A DNA stretch of 64,000 nucleotides from Rhea pennata (lineage: Eukaryota > Chordata > Aves > Rheiformes > Rheidae): positions 55,710,053 to 55,774,052 of the forward strand of contig NC_084702.1 in assembly GCF_028389875.1 (NCBI RefSeq), read 5' to 3'. The notes under the pieces are model-generated. The model did no database searches. It saw only the letters and a list, made by a program, of their open reading frames with translations, and was not told the DNA's origin. Shown one piece after another: positions 1-12,439 of the stretch. Numbering within the stretch: position 1 is the first letter of the stretch; every line of letters starts with the position of its first letter. The position numbers were made by a program, and so were the translations under genes.

Positions 1-382
1 AGAATTGTGCAGTAAGCTAAATAGACACAGTGCAGCTTCATGTCAGGAGTCTAATCAATTTGATGGAGAAAACATGCCCTTATTCAAGCAAGGGGTCCCC
101 TTGGGACCTGGTTCTTCACTTCCTTGTACCTCATGCAGTGACTTATGCCTGGGGAGAGAACATGCAAAACACAGGAAGTCTGACTTTATGGCTCACTTTG
201 CATTCACAGGAGTGATCCACAAGATCAAAAGTAACAAGAATTCAATCCTGTTTATTTCAACAGGACAACCTGTGCAACTAAAGGGTTATAGAAAGAGATC
301 TATTCTAAGGTATTTTTCTGTTGCTTAAAAGCCATATAAGAGAAAAGAGCCGATTCAGAGGAGAATGCTGTGAGTTTCAACA

Positions 383-385
<3 letters not shown>

Positions 386-414
<29 letters not shown>
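386..414. repeat. Poly-A tract, 29 nt
   Basis: This is an uninterrupted run of A on the plus strand, or T on the minus strand. No retrotransposon body is recognisable next to it. Confidence 0.95.
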
Positions 415-416
<2 letters not shown>

Positions 417-1321
417 CAAAAACCACTATTCTTTCAGCAGACCAATTTAACCAGAAGAACTATAATTGTAACGGTTCACATCTAGCTGGGCCTTACCCTT
501 AAAAAGCCATTGACTTTAATAATTAAGCAATGCTCTCTCAGATATTCTATTTCTGAAATGTAAGGGTCCATCTACTCCAAACAGCAAGTCGAACATAAGG
601 CAGTATAAGAAAATTTTCATTGACCAGGGTTAATACTTTCAGATGATAAAGTCTTCACAAATACAGCTACATCACTGTCACATAGAGAAAGGCAAGCATC
701 ACCAATGTGACTATTTCTGTTTTGCATGCACCCATGCAAACGTTTTACTTATACTTTGGCATACACCAACATGGTACTGAATGCACCAGTTAAATTGGGC
801 TCTATAAACACCGAGGAAAAAAAAACAAAAAAAAAAAACAATACAATACATGCTTCATAACAGAATCTGGCAAAGAAGGCATCTGTGAAACATAAGCTTC
901 TGAAATCCAGAGGAAAAAAGAGTAGCTTCACACCTATCTCAAGACTAGACTGATAAAAATAAAGAAATTTGTTTATAAAATTAAGTCTGGCACTACTGAG
1001 CACCCAAATGTTTAAAGACATACCTGGCTATGGAAAATAAGAGGCAGCAGAGTTTGAGGACTATTTAAGGTTAAGAGTTCTGAAATTAATTTTCTATCCT
1101 CATTTTACTAGAGTGCTTGGATCTTTGACATCTCCCCACTCAGCTGCCCTTCTGAAAGAGTGATGAGCACTCAGTCAGTGCAAAATTGTTGTTCCACTTT
1201 TTTTCCCTTTTAAAACTTCATCACTAACCTGTCTTAAATGTTCTGGTTTTATTCTTGAATCAGCCATACTCTACTCATTTAGGTCAATGTGGCTATACTG
1301 TAAGTACCCTGCCCTTTAACC

Positions 1322-1339
1322 CAATAAATAAATAAATAA
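1322..1339. repeat. Short (AAAT)n microsatellite
   Basis: About four tandem copies of an AAAT-type unit are seen. This is a simple repeat with no associated gene. Confidence 0.85.
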
Positions 1340-3053
1340 CTTTGGACAATGACTTCATCTGGGCTTGGTATCCAGAAGCTATTCCACAGTATTTGTGTTG
1401 CAATCAGGAAGCTGCACAAAGAGAGAGTTGTAAGTGATTTGGGCTATTTCCAGACTAGGAATTCAAAGGCATGACCAGCAAATGAAATGTAGTGGGGACA
1501 CCATCTACAAGATGCACAACATGCAACCTGGGGAGCTGGTGGCCTGAGAAAGTGACCTCCATGGCTTCTTCCTTTAGTTAGTATGTGTGTAATTTAAGAT
1601 CCTGCCTTGTAATCCTTCCATTTCCGACTGGGAAGTCACCCCTCCCTCCCACCTCCAACTGTTACTCACTTTTCTTTCTTTGTGCAGCAGAGCAAGTCAG
1701 CGATCACAAAACGTGCAAAACGTACAACAATTCACACAAGCCCCAATCACATGAAGACAATTGCAGGCATTGTTTCAGCATGCAAGCACTGAACAATAAA
1801 TAACTATATCTACAACAAGTAACATAACAAGAATGGGACAGTCTGAATTACTTATAAATACAGGGAGGAAAAGAAACAATAAGCATTTGGAGGACATCCG
1901 TTTTGTTCTCCACTGTTGCAAAAACATTTCACCACTGTGTTGTTCCTTATCAATCAGGTTACTCACTGCACACAGAACAATACAACACAGGCATCTAAAG
2001 GCTGCTGTAGGCATTGCCCACAGTCAAGCTCACTCGATTAAGCAGAGTTCTGCAGAAATACCGCTGCATCTTCATTCACAGCAACATCTCACTGCTCCAG
2101 ACCTGGCCTGCTTCCCTTGCAGCTGGTACTGGCACTTCAAACCATCACAAAGAGAAGTGACAACCATTTCAAATTTCACACACAAACAGTGGAGTCCATG
2201 AAAATCAAGAGTTGTGTGCTGTACAGCTCAGAGAAGTTGTCTTTTCTCCTCTGAAAGACTGATTAATATTGGCATTAATACACAATTACTAGCACAAGGA
2301 CCAGATCATAAGTTCATTCATTCATATTTAAACTATGTGCTGAAGCACTGAAGATAGCTTTTTCTTCCCGTTCCTTCATGTCTAGGTTAGATAATTTACA
2401 AGGTGCAGATGATTTTCTTCAAATGCAAAAGACACTGAACGATTTTTCTTCATTAAAACCGTTTCTCCAGATTTGAGGTTCCAATTTTCTTCTCCAAATA
2501 ATGGAGTATAACTAAAAGGATGGTAGGAAAAAAAAAAGAAAAAAAATACTTCAAGAGTTTTGCTAGACAGTATTTCATAAGGTTTTTGTTAGATGTCAAA
2601 GAAAAGCTACAAGCTAGGCTTAGGACACAATCCAGTTTGCGGGTTTCCCTCCCTTCCCCCCACCCCAAGCTTAGTGTTCCTGTTTAATAGCCAACTTCTG
2701 ATATATAGGCCAGCCAAGCACATAGTTACTTAGGGTCAGATTCTGCCTTTATTTTTCAACTAGCCTTCCCCTGTAAGCCATCCCACTGACCTCAGAAAGG
2801 CTATTTGATTTTTCTTTTTATTTAAAAAAAGTCATTTGGAAGATAAACTGCATTGGCCCAGTACAGCTCAGTCTGACAGACTCTGCATCCTACTACTCTA
2901 CGCAACCCCAAAATGTTAAAGGTTTGTGGAACTGTTTAAGTGAAAATAATCTTGTATAATGTCTCTTCCACAAAAGCCTAGTTGAACATATAGTGCAAAG
3001 AGTTTTTTTTCTATCCTTGGACAAAGGCAAACCTGGTTGGAATAAAGCAGAAT

Positions 3054-3066
3054 GGGGGGGGGGGGG
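3054..3066. repeat. Poly-G run, 13 nt
   Basis: This is the first of three long G runs within about 420 bp. All three would be C runs in an ENC1-sense transcript. Confidence 0.9.
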
Positions 3067-3274
3067 AAGGTGTCTCACACCAATGCCTATGTTCACCATT
3101 AAGAATTATGGATTTAATTTATTCAACATACAAAAAGAGACATACCAATCCCCTTACTTAAAACTTCTCTGCTATTCGTTACAGCAAAAGTCTGCCTCAT
3201 TTCTTTTCATACAGCAATGCACCATGCACCAAAAATTCCATCCTGAAGTCTCTTATAGAAATAGATTATTCAAT

Positions 3275-3294
3275 GGGGGGGGGGGGGGGAAGGG

Positions 3295-3326
<32 letters not shown>
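3275..3326. repeat. G15 then A32 polypurine block
   Basis: Fifteen G are followed by AAGGG and then 32 A, making an uninterrupted polypurine block of 52 nt. On the minus strand it reads as T32 followed by C15. Homopolymer lengths in assemblies are often inexact. Confidence 0.9.
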
Positions 3327-3327
<1 letters not shown>

Positions 3328-3441
3328 CCCTGGACACAGATTGTGCTTTCCTCCATCATTATGAAGCCATATTAAAATGTCAGCTTCCAAACCATCATCA
3401 GCCATCAGCTTATTAGCATCATTTCTCACAGTACTGCTAGA

Positions 3442-3467
3442 TTTTTTTTTTTTGGGGGGGGGGGGGG
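3442..3467. repeat. T12-G14 homopolymer pair
   Basis: Twelve T are followed directly by 14 G. It belongs to the same cluster of homopolymers as the tracts at 3054 and 3275. Confidence 0.9.
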
Positions 3468-4523
3468 AGGGACACAAATCCCACACTATTACAATGCAGA
3501 AGAGTTACAATGAATTCACAGTTCATTTCAACATACCACATATCTTTCAAGCTGTGATGTCTAAGAACAACAGGGAACATTCACAGGAAACACAGCAGCC
3601 TATGTAACAGTCTAAAGTATCAAGTCTCTGCAATTGTGGGTTTGAAAACAGACCATCTTCATTACTTCCAAAAAAGTTTTCTGTATTTAGTGTTGATTAG
3701 TCTTTTCTAGACATTCTTCAGGGTAGCACATCATTTTTCCCCACTAAAATGTACATATCAACACTGAAGCCAAAACAATGTTTCCTGTCACTGGATGAGC
3801 TTGAAAAAAAAAGTTATAACAGTTCCAAGGAGGAAGAAAAAAAATCCTCAATCTACTCAAAAGCCCCAAGTTTAAGGAAAATGACAAAGCAGACTAAAGT
3901 CTTCCTAAAAGCTGTCAGACTGGGGCCACACAACGCCATGAAAACAGACGGTAATCAGAAGTAATTTCCTTTTTGTCCCTCCCACCCACTGACAAAGCAG
4001 CAGGAGTCACAGAAAAAAAAAACATCCTACTTTCTGGATGAGCACACAGCACTGGAGAGACTTCACTTTACGGTTGCTTTCATCCAGTTATCTAGAGTGT
4101 TAATGAAGCTAAAATAATGATGTTTAACGAGATACAGCAAAGCAAATGAAAGTTTTTTGCACTGTTATACTCTGAGGACTATTTTTCAAAATAAAACACT
4201 GTCTCATGTACTGTAAACCCTAGAACAATTAAGCCAGTCTCAGAAGAATAAGTCAATATTTTTCTTGGCACAGACCTGAGTCTGAGCATTCAATACTACT
4301 GTTCTGATAACACTGAGAACTGCTGAAAGTGAGTAATAACAGAAATTGACTGAAGATTTAAAGATGTCGTTCCCAGCTAGTGAGGAAGTCATCTCAAAGA
4401 AATCAAGGCTTCTATTTGCTCTCTATCAGGGAGATGTGATTACTCCCCAGCACTCCGGATATGGTAAGTCTCAAGGGCTTAAGGTTGTATGAAAGCAGGG
4501 CTGTGGATTCCATAAGAGTAAAT

Positions 4524-6294
4524 CTGGGAAAAACAAAACAAAAAGAAAAAGAGAGAGTAAAGTCTCACATGGTTATTCAACTCAAAGAGAAAGCTAAAGG
4601 CACAAGACAGCCCAATTTCACGTTAGCTTTCTACTCTGATCAATTACTGCACATGGGCCTAATTTTGTATTCCTTACTGAATCAAAACTCCTGATCAGCT
4701 GAAAGGCAGATTACAAGATGAATCCTTCGTTAACCACAGAGAGTAATTTCACAACTACTACTATATCTCTAGGTATATACTTACACCTATACCGCTTCAA
4801 ATACATTTGGTTTCATATTTTCACTGCAATAGTTAGCATATGTCTCCAGCTGCTAAAGATACCCAGAATAAATATGATCTGTCCCAAAAAGACGAGCCTA
4901 AGGAGTCTTTAAACATAAGTTGCTCTTAGTTCTTCCAGAGAAGCTACATCAGTCTGAATTTCTAGATAGCTTAGATGCAAATGCAGAGCTCATTTAATTA
5001 CTTCAACTGCATTTATCTGTCTTGTTCCTTTTAACCTGCCTGGATTCATGGTTACATTACACATTGTTCAAATTCAAAAAGAAGTTACCACTTGCAGGGT
5101 ATAGGATTTAGGATTAAGCATGCCACTACATTCATTTGGTTGGCTAATTGTAACTATGATTCTGTACTGAAGTTTCAAGTGGATTGGGGTGGGGGAATAA
5201 TACAACACTGAAGAAAGTCTGCCAGATTTGTTGCAGAGTAACTAGATTAATAGCTCTGGAAAATGTTAATGACTTATTTTAAGTGATGTAATTCTGGAAA
5301 TAAGATGAAAAATTATGAAAAAATAGAAAGAGCTAAAATAATGGTTAGTAGTCTAGCATGACAAAACAGATTTGAAAAATACTGACAATACTTGAAGAAG
5401 CACTAAAAAAGCTGAGCATCTACATTAACCTTTTTTCCTCTACTCCTAAAAATCAGGAATGCACAACAACAAAACAAGCAAGGCCAAATTCAGACTTGCT
5501 TATGAGGAGATTCAATGCTGAATTTGCATCTAGTGAGAGCTTGGCCTATTATATATAATTAAATTGTTTTGGAACAGTGCGTGCTACAGACCGGGTAATT
5601 ACGTCAGCCAGCAATATTAATTGTATGTCTTCCTGATGCTATATCTAGTCTGACATATATGACCATAACTATTTTGAAGCACGTTAGTGGGCCAAATTCA
5701 ACCTTAGTCAAGGCAGGTGTAACTCTTGCAGTCTGGGTGAGATGGGAAATGATGCCTGAGGTGCTTGCAAACACCTTTCATGATGGAAGACAGCAACTTC
5801 CCCTAAGGCTGTCTACCTAGAAATCGAAGTAAAATCACTAACAGGCTTCAAGCTGGAATTTACAATATCAATTCTGGGCACTGTTATTGCATATACAGCG
5901 TGACATATCCTGCATAATCAGGAAAACAGCACCAATCCTTGTTTAGGACACACATAGTATTTAAATGCAGATCAGGATTCAGTTTCCTGTAGTCTAACTA
6001 TATTTCCCCATAAGTAGGCCCCCACAAGGGCTTAGCAAAAAAGAACACTTTCAACATCCAAATCATGTAGTAAAAGGGCCTATAATGAGATCACGCAGGC
6101 AGTGTGGCAAACTAGCTTCAGCTTCTGGTACTGCCATAGATTTGATGTCTGACTTGCAACAATCCTTGAATATATGTGCCTCAGTTGTTCCACCTATACA
6201 ACTGAATTGAATATACTTACTCTCTCTGAGAAATGCTGCTGGAAAGCATCGTGAAAAGCATTATTACAGTGGAATTCAAAAGTGCTGTTCTTAC
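4524..6294 (-). other. ENC1: Candidate intron within the ENC1 3' UTR
   Basis: The stretch lies between a minus-strand donor (CAG followed by GTAAGAAC, GT at 6294-6293) and a minus-strand acceptor (AG at 4525-4524). No credible ORF is present, and I noticed no minus-strand AATAAA here, which fits an intron better than a continuous 3' UTR. The whole assignment is inferred from splice-site motifs. Confidence 0.4.
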
Positions 6295-8107
6295 CTGATA
6301 ATTCGTAATTGCAATATACACACTATTATGAGGGGAGGTGCTTCCATGTGCTGACAAATGCCGTCGGAATTAATGAATAGGGCACAGTTGTTATACTGTT
6401 CCACACATCTAACGTGGGATCATAACAGTCTAATGTTTTGCATCTCTGAATGCCAAAGTAGCCTCCAACAACATACAATTTGTTTCCAGATGCCACTGCA
6501 TGGCAGCTCATTCGCTTAGCTGTCACATCTCCCACCTTAGTCCACTGGTATGTCTCACTGTTGAATTTATAAGCAGAGCATGCAGAGAATTCAGTATCTC
6601 CACCCATAATAAAAATCTGGTTACCCAGAACAGCTGCAGCTGTGTAGCGCCAGGGCTGGGGGCAGGTAGCTGGTACTGTCCATCTGTTTTCACACTGATC
6701 ATAACATTGAACTTTGGGCAGCTTGTCATGGCTAACGCTGGTACCCCCAAAAGCAAACAGCTTAAGCTTTGCACTGACTACTGCTGCATTGCTTACTCCC
6801 TCTCGGAGTGGAGCAACCATGGTCCATTTATTGGTCACAGGGTCATATTGTTCTACTTGCTTTAAGGATACTGAAGGGGAAGCAGGAAGGCAGCCAGTTG
6901 CTGCAGTGTGTCCTCCTACTACATACAAACAGTGCTTGAGTTCAGCAGACCCGTGCCCAAATCTAGCTACCAGCATGGGAGCAGCCTTTGACCACTCCTC
7001 ATGAAGAGTGTCATACACCCATACATCTTTGGAGACTCCATTTTCTGATCCACGTCCTCCCGTGATATACACTTTGCAGCCTATGGCACAAGCGCTGAAC
7101 TCTTTCCGTGGACTTGGAATGTCAGCCTTTGGAATGATTTCCTTTGCCTTTTGGTCCACCAAATATAGCTTGTCACACATAAAGGTTTGGCCACCTAAAA
7201 GAAAGAGCGAATGGCCAGTTTTACGGGGTCTGGCACACAAACTAGTGACAACTCCATCATTCTGTAAGATCTTTAACTTGCATCTTATGGATTCTTCTAC
7301 AATTTCTTTGCTTTTCCTTTGCTTGGTGATAAGTTCTTCCATTGCTACATTCTCCATAAGGTATATGGCTGGCAAGAGAGCCAGTCTGACTGTCTGCAAT
7401 AGCTCAGGCAGATAACAGTGACGCTTACTCAGGTCATAGCTGACCCAGTTGATAGCTGACTCATATACCAGCCTTTCATCTTCAGTTTCTAATTCTTCAC
7501 TGGAAAGAAGCTGCACTACCATGTCTTTCGGCAGCTGGAGGAAGTCTTCACTTTTACTGATGCTCTGGAAGTTGCTAAGGCACATCCTCCAAGAGAGTTC
7601 ATAAAGCTTGGTGCACTGGTGAGCATCTGACAGCAGCAGCATGCCGAGACAGTTAGTAGGATGAAGGTTTTTCTCTAGAAATTCTGCACAAGCATCCCGA
7701 ATGTCTTGGAACTCTAGCATGTCGCCAGCCTCCAGCAGCGACTCTGCATTCTCCTCATTGATTATAACCCTGGAAGAATATGCATAGTCAAGAAGAAGCT
7801 CTAAGACTTCTGGGTGAATGGAATTATGGAAGTTGACTTCACTGTCCTGGCTCTCTTTCAATCCTCCACTGAACATTGCTTCAAAATAGCGGCTGCAAGC
7901 AGCCAGAACAGCTCTGTGGCAGGGGAATGACCTGTTCCCAGCATGAAGAAGCACATCTGTAAAAAGACGCTGTTGACGCAGAAGGTTCAGGTGAGTAAGG
8001 ACACTATCAGCATAGGATGATTTATGGAATAAATATATGTTTATAGAGCCAGTACTAGCCCTAGATTTGCGATTCTCATGCATGCTGACTGACATTTTCT
8101 TCCACAC
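6295..8107 (-). other. ENC1: ENC1 coding exon with UTR ends
   Basis: On the minus strand the exon is preceded by a pyrimidine-rich acceptor (TTTCTTTGTTTATAG, AG at 8109-8108) and followed by a near-consensus donor with GT at 6294-6293. It therefore holds 12 nt of 5' UTR, the complete coding sequence, and 31 nt after the stop codon. Confidence 0.7.
6326..8095 (-). CDS. ENC1: Ectodermal-neural cortex protein 1 (BTB-BACK-kelch adaptor)
   Basis: This is a complete 589-codon open frame ending in TAA, the same length as human ENC1 as I know it and nearly identical in sequence. Domains in order are BTB/POZ (about residues 46-114, including LFTDVLLHAGNRSFPCHRAV), BACK (about 119-220), and a kelch propeller from about 296 to the end. 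The kelch part shows repeated GG-containing blades such as YVVGGH, FAFGGT, IFIMGGD and YVVGGY. The family binds actin and can act as a substrate adaptor for cullin-3 ubiquitin ligases; ENC1 is enriched in neural tissue and has been linked to the NRF2 pathway. The start is the ATG at 8095, matching the human N-terminus MSVS. The in-frame GTG at 8107 is the first base after a splice acceptor and is 5' UTR. The coding region is in one exon, as in mammals. No frameshift or damage is seen. Confidence 0.98.
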   Translation of the reverse strand: MSVSMHENRKSRASTGSINIYLFHKSSYADSVLTHLNLLRQQRLFTDVLLHAGNRSFPCHRAVLAACSRYFEAMFSGGLKESQDSEVNFHNSIHPEVLELLLDYAYSSRVIINEENAESLLEAGDMLEFQDIRDACAEFLEKNLHPTNCLGMLLLSDAHQCTKLYELSWRMCLSNFQSISKSEDFLQLPKDMVVQLLSSEELETEDERLVYESAINWVSYDLSKRHCYLPELLQTVRLALLPAIYLMENVAMEELITKQRKSKEIVEESIRCKLKILQNDGVVTSLCARPRKTGHSLFLLGGQTFMCDKLYLVDQKAKEIIPKADIPSPRKEFSACAIGCKVYITGGRGSENGVSKDVWVYDTLHEEWSKAAPMLVARFGHGSAELKHCLYVVGGHTAATGCLPASPSVSLKQVEQYDPVTNKWTMVAPLREGVSNAAVVSAKLKLFAFGGTSVSHDKLPKVQCYDQCENRWTVPATCPQPWRYTAAAVLGNQIFIMGGDTEFSACSAYKFNSETYQWTKVGDVTAKRMSCHAVASGNKLYVVGGYFGIQRCKTLDCYDPTLDVWNSITTVPYSLIPTAFVSTWKHLPS

Positions 8108-9674
8108 CTATAAACAAAGAAAAAAAAATTAAGATTAATGAGACAGTTATACATTTTGTTCTCTAAAAGTCATAATGAACATAGCTGTTAGTCATTGGAA
8201 GAAGAAAATAAAAAAGCCTTAACTTAAAAGATGAGTGGACAAAGAATTGCATCTACCCTTGGCATGTGTTTATTTTTTGTAAGATGACTCTCGTAAGTGG
8301 CATAGTCTAAATTTGTTGCCCAAGAGCAGGTTTATCTTGGGAAACCTGATCTCCAACTTTCATAACAGTATAGTAAGCAAGTAAGTTGGAGGAGAAAGGA
8401 AAAGAACCAGAAATGATTTTCTCACCCTTCCCCAATCTAGTCCAGCTGATTCATTACATATGTACACATGCATATGCTTGAAACATTCTCCTGTACTGAA
8501 TCATAGCAGGAAGAGCTACCAGACAGAATACCTAAGGAATGTCAAAAGCTGCATGGGGAACAAAAACCTACTAATCCCATTAGGAAGCTTCTCTTTGGTA
8601 TAATGATTCCATATGCAACATCAGAGAATGAAAAAGGGAACCTTAAAATGAAAACTTAACAAGCATCATAATTTCAGTTGCCAGCTTTTTTAAAAATTCT
8701 GTAGCTAAATTGTAGAGATTATAAATTGATCTTTGCCAGCAGCTGCCTGCTATAAAGCGATACAGAATATACACAGACAGAGTCAGCAGGAAGATATGTT
8801 TTGAGTATTAGCTGAAGTCACCAAAGCATTACTATTTTCAAGCCACCTTACGGATCAGGACTCAAGAGTGCAAGCTATGAGCAGCTACTGGTTACTTTGG
8901 GGTTTTGGAGAAATAAAACACAAGACCTGCTGCACTGCTGCCCTATTCCTCTCAAAACACAATCCTGCTCAGCCTCCTTTTGGAGATGAATGTTACCATT
9001 TGCTGCCATGATAGGCAGATCCATGTACCATTACAGGAGAAAATTTTCAGGGATAATTAAGAGTCAAGCCAAGACAGCATGAAGCAGTTGGATAGGGAGG
9101 AATACTGGCAACCACATAAAGCTAATGGCCAAAAAGCCTCAGTGCAAGTAAGATCAGATGAAGCATACAGAGCTAGTGCAACCTATGGCTGTGACCACCG
9201 CTGTGATCTCTCCCCAGACTGCAGAGGGGACTCCGAGAAAAGAAAGAGCCAAGCTTCCCTAATTACTATGATATTCTCTTGCCCAGAGTCCCTTCTACAG
9301 TACCTTCAAAAAAGGAACAAGGTAAGAGCCTATTTGGGAAGCTCCTGATTCTCAAAGTTAGCACATGATCTAGGGCCACTTGTGCAGGTTTTTAATGCAG
9401 ATATATTTTCCTCTCTGTCACAGAGTCAAGCATTTTCATATTCTTGAGCATATTTAAGCAGTATAGAACTGTACATATCTTCCCACATTTCACACCTTTC
9501 ATAAGAAAACAGCATCACCTGTCCTCAAACAGGATGACCCAAGAGTACAAACAGCCTCCAAAAAGTGCATCGTTACTAGTTTTTTAAATAAATGCATTTA
9601 CTTTCCTAGATTCACATGACCAGAAATCATAATATCAAAAATCTATACAAATTAGTTTGCACAACAGATCATTT

Positions 9675-9723
<49 letters not shown>

Positions 9724-12435
9724 AATATACACATACTCCTCCAGCAACTGCAGACTGACTGCAGCACAGCCAATACTATCCTCCTGACTAGTTGCAATAA
9801 TGTACAGAATAATTGGCTTGTAGCAGGCAACAGCAAGTTTTGTGATAAGCCTTTCACTTCAATCATAGGGAGGCAGGGGGACACACTTCACCGCACACCC
9901 TATCAGCCTGTCACAGAACTACTATAACCCATCTCCTTTACTGTGAAACATGACTTCCCTGGTGCTTCTTACTGGACTGAAAGGAAGGAACACCACAGTT
10001 CAGAATACAGTGCTCAATCCAAAGTTCTCTGAAACAGACAGGAAACCTTACCATCACAGCCACAAGGCAGCATATCTGGCTCACTCTACTATACAACACT
10101 TTGGAAAGTTATTTTAAACAATGTTCTCTAGATCATTATGCATTAACACTAACCTCTAATCACAGAATAACTGAAGGAGGCTAGTATGTCTTCATAATGC
10201 ACATTACATGGAAAATACAGTTGCATTAAAGGCAATTTAATTATCTGTTAAATAGTAAAAGTTCAGATGGCATTCAAGGATCTCAAACACTAATCTCACA
10301 CACTAAAATTACCCACTTAATCTATAGCCAAAAAGATTATACTGACCATAAACTCTCAGGTTCAAACCTGCCGGAACTGAAAGATTACAGAAAGGGTCGT
10401 GACTTCCAATATTAGTACATGAACAGTTGGGGACGCAGATGGGAAGATGAACCCTTCACTGGTAAAGCATCTCCTTACAAGTTTTTAAAACTTCTCTGGG
10501 CATTTTATCATTTTAAATGCTACTACAATACAATATGCAGCATTCACTGGATCTCCACAGACTGGCTTTCCTCAGGCTGAGGACCTAATTCTGCAGGGTT
10601 CCAACTACATTGCCACAGAGAGGGGTGGGTGCTCTGCACCCACTGACCAGAGGCAATGAAATTACCAGGATCTGAAGACGCTCATTGCCCCTCACTTCTC
10701 ATCCCAGTCAGGTGAAGGTGTAGACCCTAATCTAGTCATGTCAGGATCTCTGTGGAAATGTATTTCCTCTCCTTACCCCGATCTCTTGCAGGAATTCAGA
10801 GTACACTGAAAACCTTTTTTTTTTTTTTTTTTTTTTAAATAATGCACAGAGGGTTCTGAAATAGGGCACATAGAGTTCATGTCAAAGACTGCAAACATAG
10901 TTCAGTTCTTTTGTGGGGCCGTGTACTCCTGTAAGCACTGCTTGCAAAGTACCTTTCTGAATGAGGCCATAACCACAACAGAATAGAAGCAAACTTAAAA
11001 TCAAACAAACACTACCACACCACACACACCACCCTGCAATCATGCATCTATTGGAGGCTAGTGAGCTACAGAACATATGCAGAGGGGAAGGAACAGATCA
11101 CTGCATGTTGCCTAAGCCCACCCACAGCCATAATAACAAACACTGCTGTAAAAATTGATAAGACCCACTCTCAAGCAGCCACTGAATAAAGCACTTGGTT
11201 TCACCTCACTTAAACAGAAGACTTGGTCTTTCAGTAAGCAATGTCATTTCTTATAAAATGCTTGCAGATTTCATATATGCTGGTCTTGAATTGTTCTAAG
11301 AACCGCGTCTGCATCATCACAATGTTCTCTATTGCAAAGTATTCAAGGCACGCCAATTCACATTTAAGATAAGCTAACGTATTTCCCCAAACAGAACAAA
11401 GATACGTATCTGTACATATCTTCTTCCTCTCCTCTGTGGTTGTTAAGATTACTTCACACATGGAATATAGTTAAACAACCTTAAAAGTAATTACCATAAT
11501 TTACTAACAAGCAGTGTTCCTGTGAACATGCTCTTTTGCAGTTTCTGGCAATTCGCTCAGTCCAGAATCTTACAAGAATATTAAAACATAAGAATGACAT
11601 CTATGATTTCTCTATTTGGTGTTGGAAAGTATGCAAGCCTCAAATACTTTAGCAGAGGTAATTCAGTCAGTGAGCAAATGTTCATCTCAAATAAAATGAG
11701 TCAACTCCCTTCAGGCATTTTTTCCTTAGAAATAACAATATTTGTATGTAAAAGACAAGAAGCGGTCAGTAAATTACAGATTCAGATTTTATCTAGGAAC
11801 AGAGGTTGAACCAAGACTTTAATTTATAATTATACTTCAACAGGCTACTTGTCACAGCAGCCCAGTAGTAAACACTACTTAAGACTAAACAACAGCCTCC
11901 TGCCCTACTTCTTAACAGCTCTGCAGCATGTAGGTCTCTGCCTAAATCAAACCAAAAAAATAAGCGTTTTCAAATTACCAGCACATCCATGCTGTAGATT
12001 CATTTTAACAGGACTTGATAATTACATGAGACTTGTTCTTTTTTTTCCCCCTCCCATTTACAATCAGTGAAACTGCTGAATGAAAGGAAATCTGTTTTCT
12101 AAATATCCCGTTTATTTACCCGACATGGCTTTCTGTTGCTAAATCTGCAGCAAGACTGTAATTTTTGCAGAGTCAAACACGGATCCTACCCACACTCCTG
12201 CAGCACAGGCTCAGCTATTTCCTGGGACCTGCTGTGAGATGGAAAGCAAAGCAGGCAACTCCTGCATTATTGCTCACCACAAGCAGACAAAGAAACCGAA
12301 CCCTAAATTCCCTCTAATTCAGTATATCATAATGCCCGAGCAGTTCCCAGTGTCTTGAAAAAAAACTTTCTGGGTCTCTTCCCAACCTGGTGAAGACACA
12401 GTATGGTCAATTAAAATACATTTGTTTTTCCGTGT
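8108..12435 (-). other. ENC1: Probable ENC1 5' UTR intron
   Basis: This is AT-rich sequence between the coding-exon acceptor and the upstream CpG island. I see no convincing coding exon in it. It contains an (AT)22 microsatellite at 9678 and a T-run at about 10818. Its status as an intron follows from the acceptor at 8108/8109 and from ENC1 having a separate non-coding first exon in other vertebrates. Confidence 0.6.
9678..9721. repeat. (AT)22 microsatellite
   Basis: This is a perfect 44-nt alternating AT tract inside the probable 5' intron of ENC1. Such tracts are usually length-polymorphic. Confidence 0.97.
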
Positions 12436-12439
12436 AGAG

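Larger units (their letters stand above)
1..4523 (-). other. ENC1: Candidate ENC1 3' UTR terminal exon and downstream flank
   Basis: No credible coding region is seen. On the minus strand a strong acceptor, a long pyrimidine stretch ending in TTTTCCCAG, places a possible exon start at 4523. It would pair with the donor just after the ENC1 stop. Possible minus-strand AATAAA signals lie at 3123-3118, 2822-2817, 2753-2748 and 256-251, and I cannot say which is used. The stretch also contains long homopolymers. That this is ENC1 3' UTR is an inference from splice-site strength and orientation; transcript data would settle it. Confidence 0.4.

Noticed and set aside
6500..7415. Plus-strand open frames of up to 135 codons opposite ENC1
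   Set aside because: They are antisense shadows of the conserved ENC1 coding sequence.
8096..8107. Four-residue N-terminal extension of ENC1
   Set aside because: It would start at GTG, which is the first codon after a splice acceptor. The ATG at 8095 matches the known ENC1 N-terminus and length.
9079..9348. 89-codon plus-strand open frame in the ENC1 5' intron
   Set aside because: It has no recognisable domain, and nothing around it suggests a gene. Chance is the simplest explanation.
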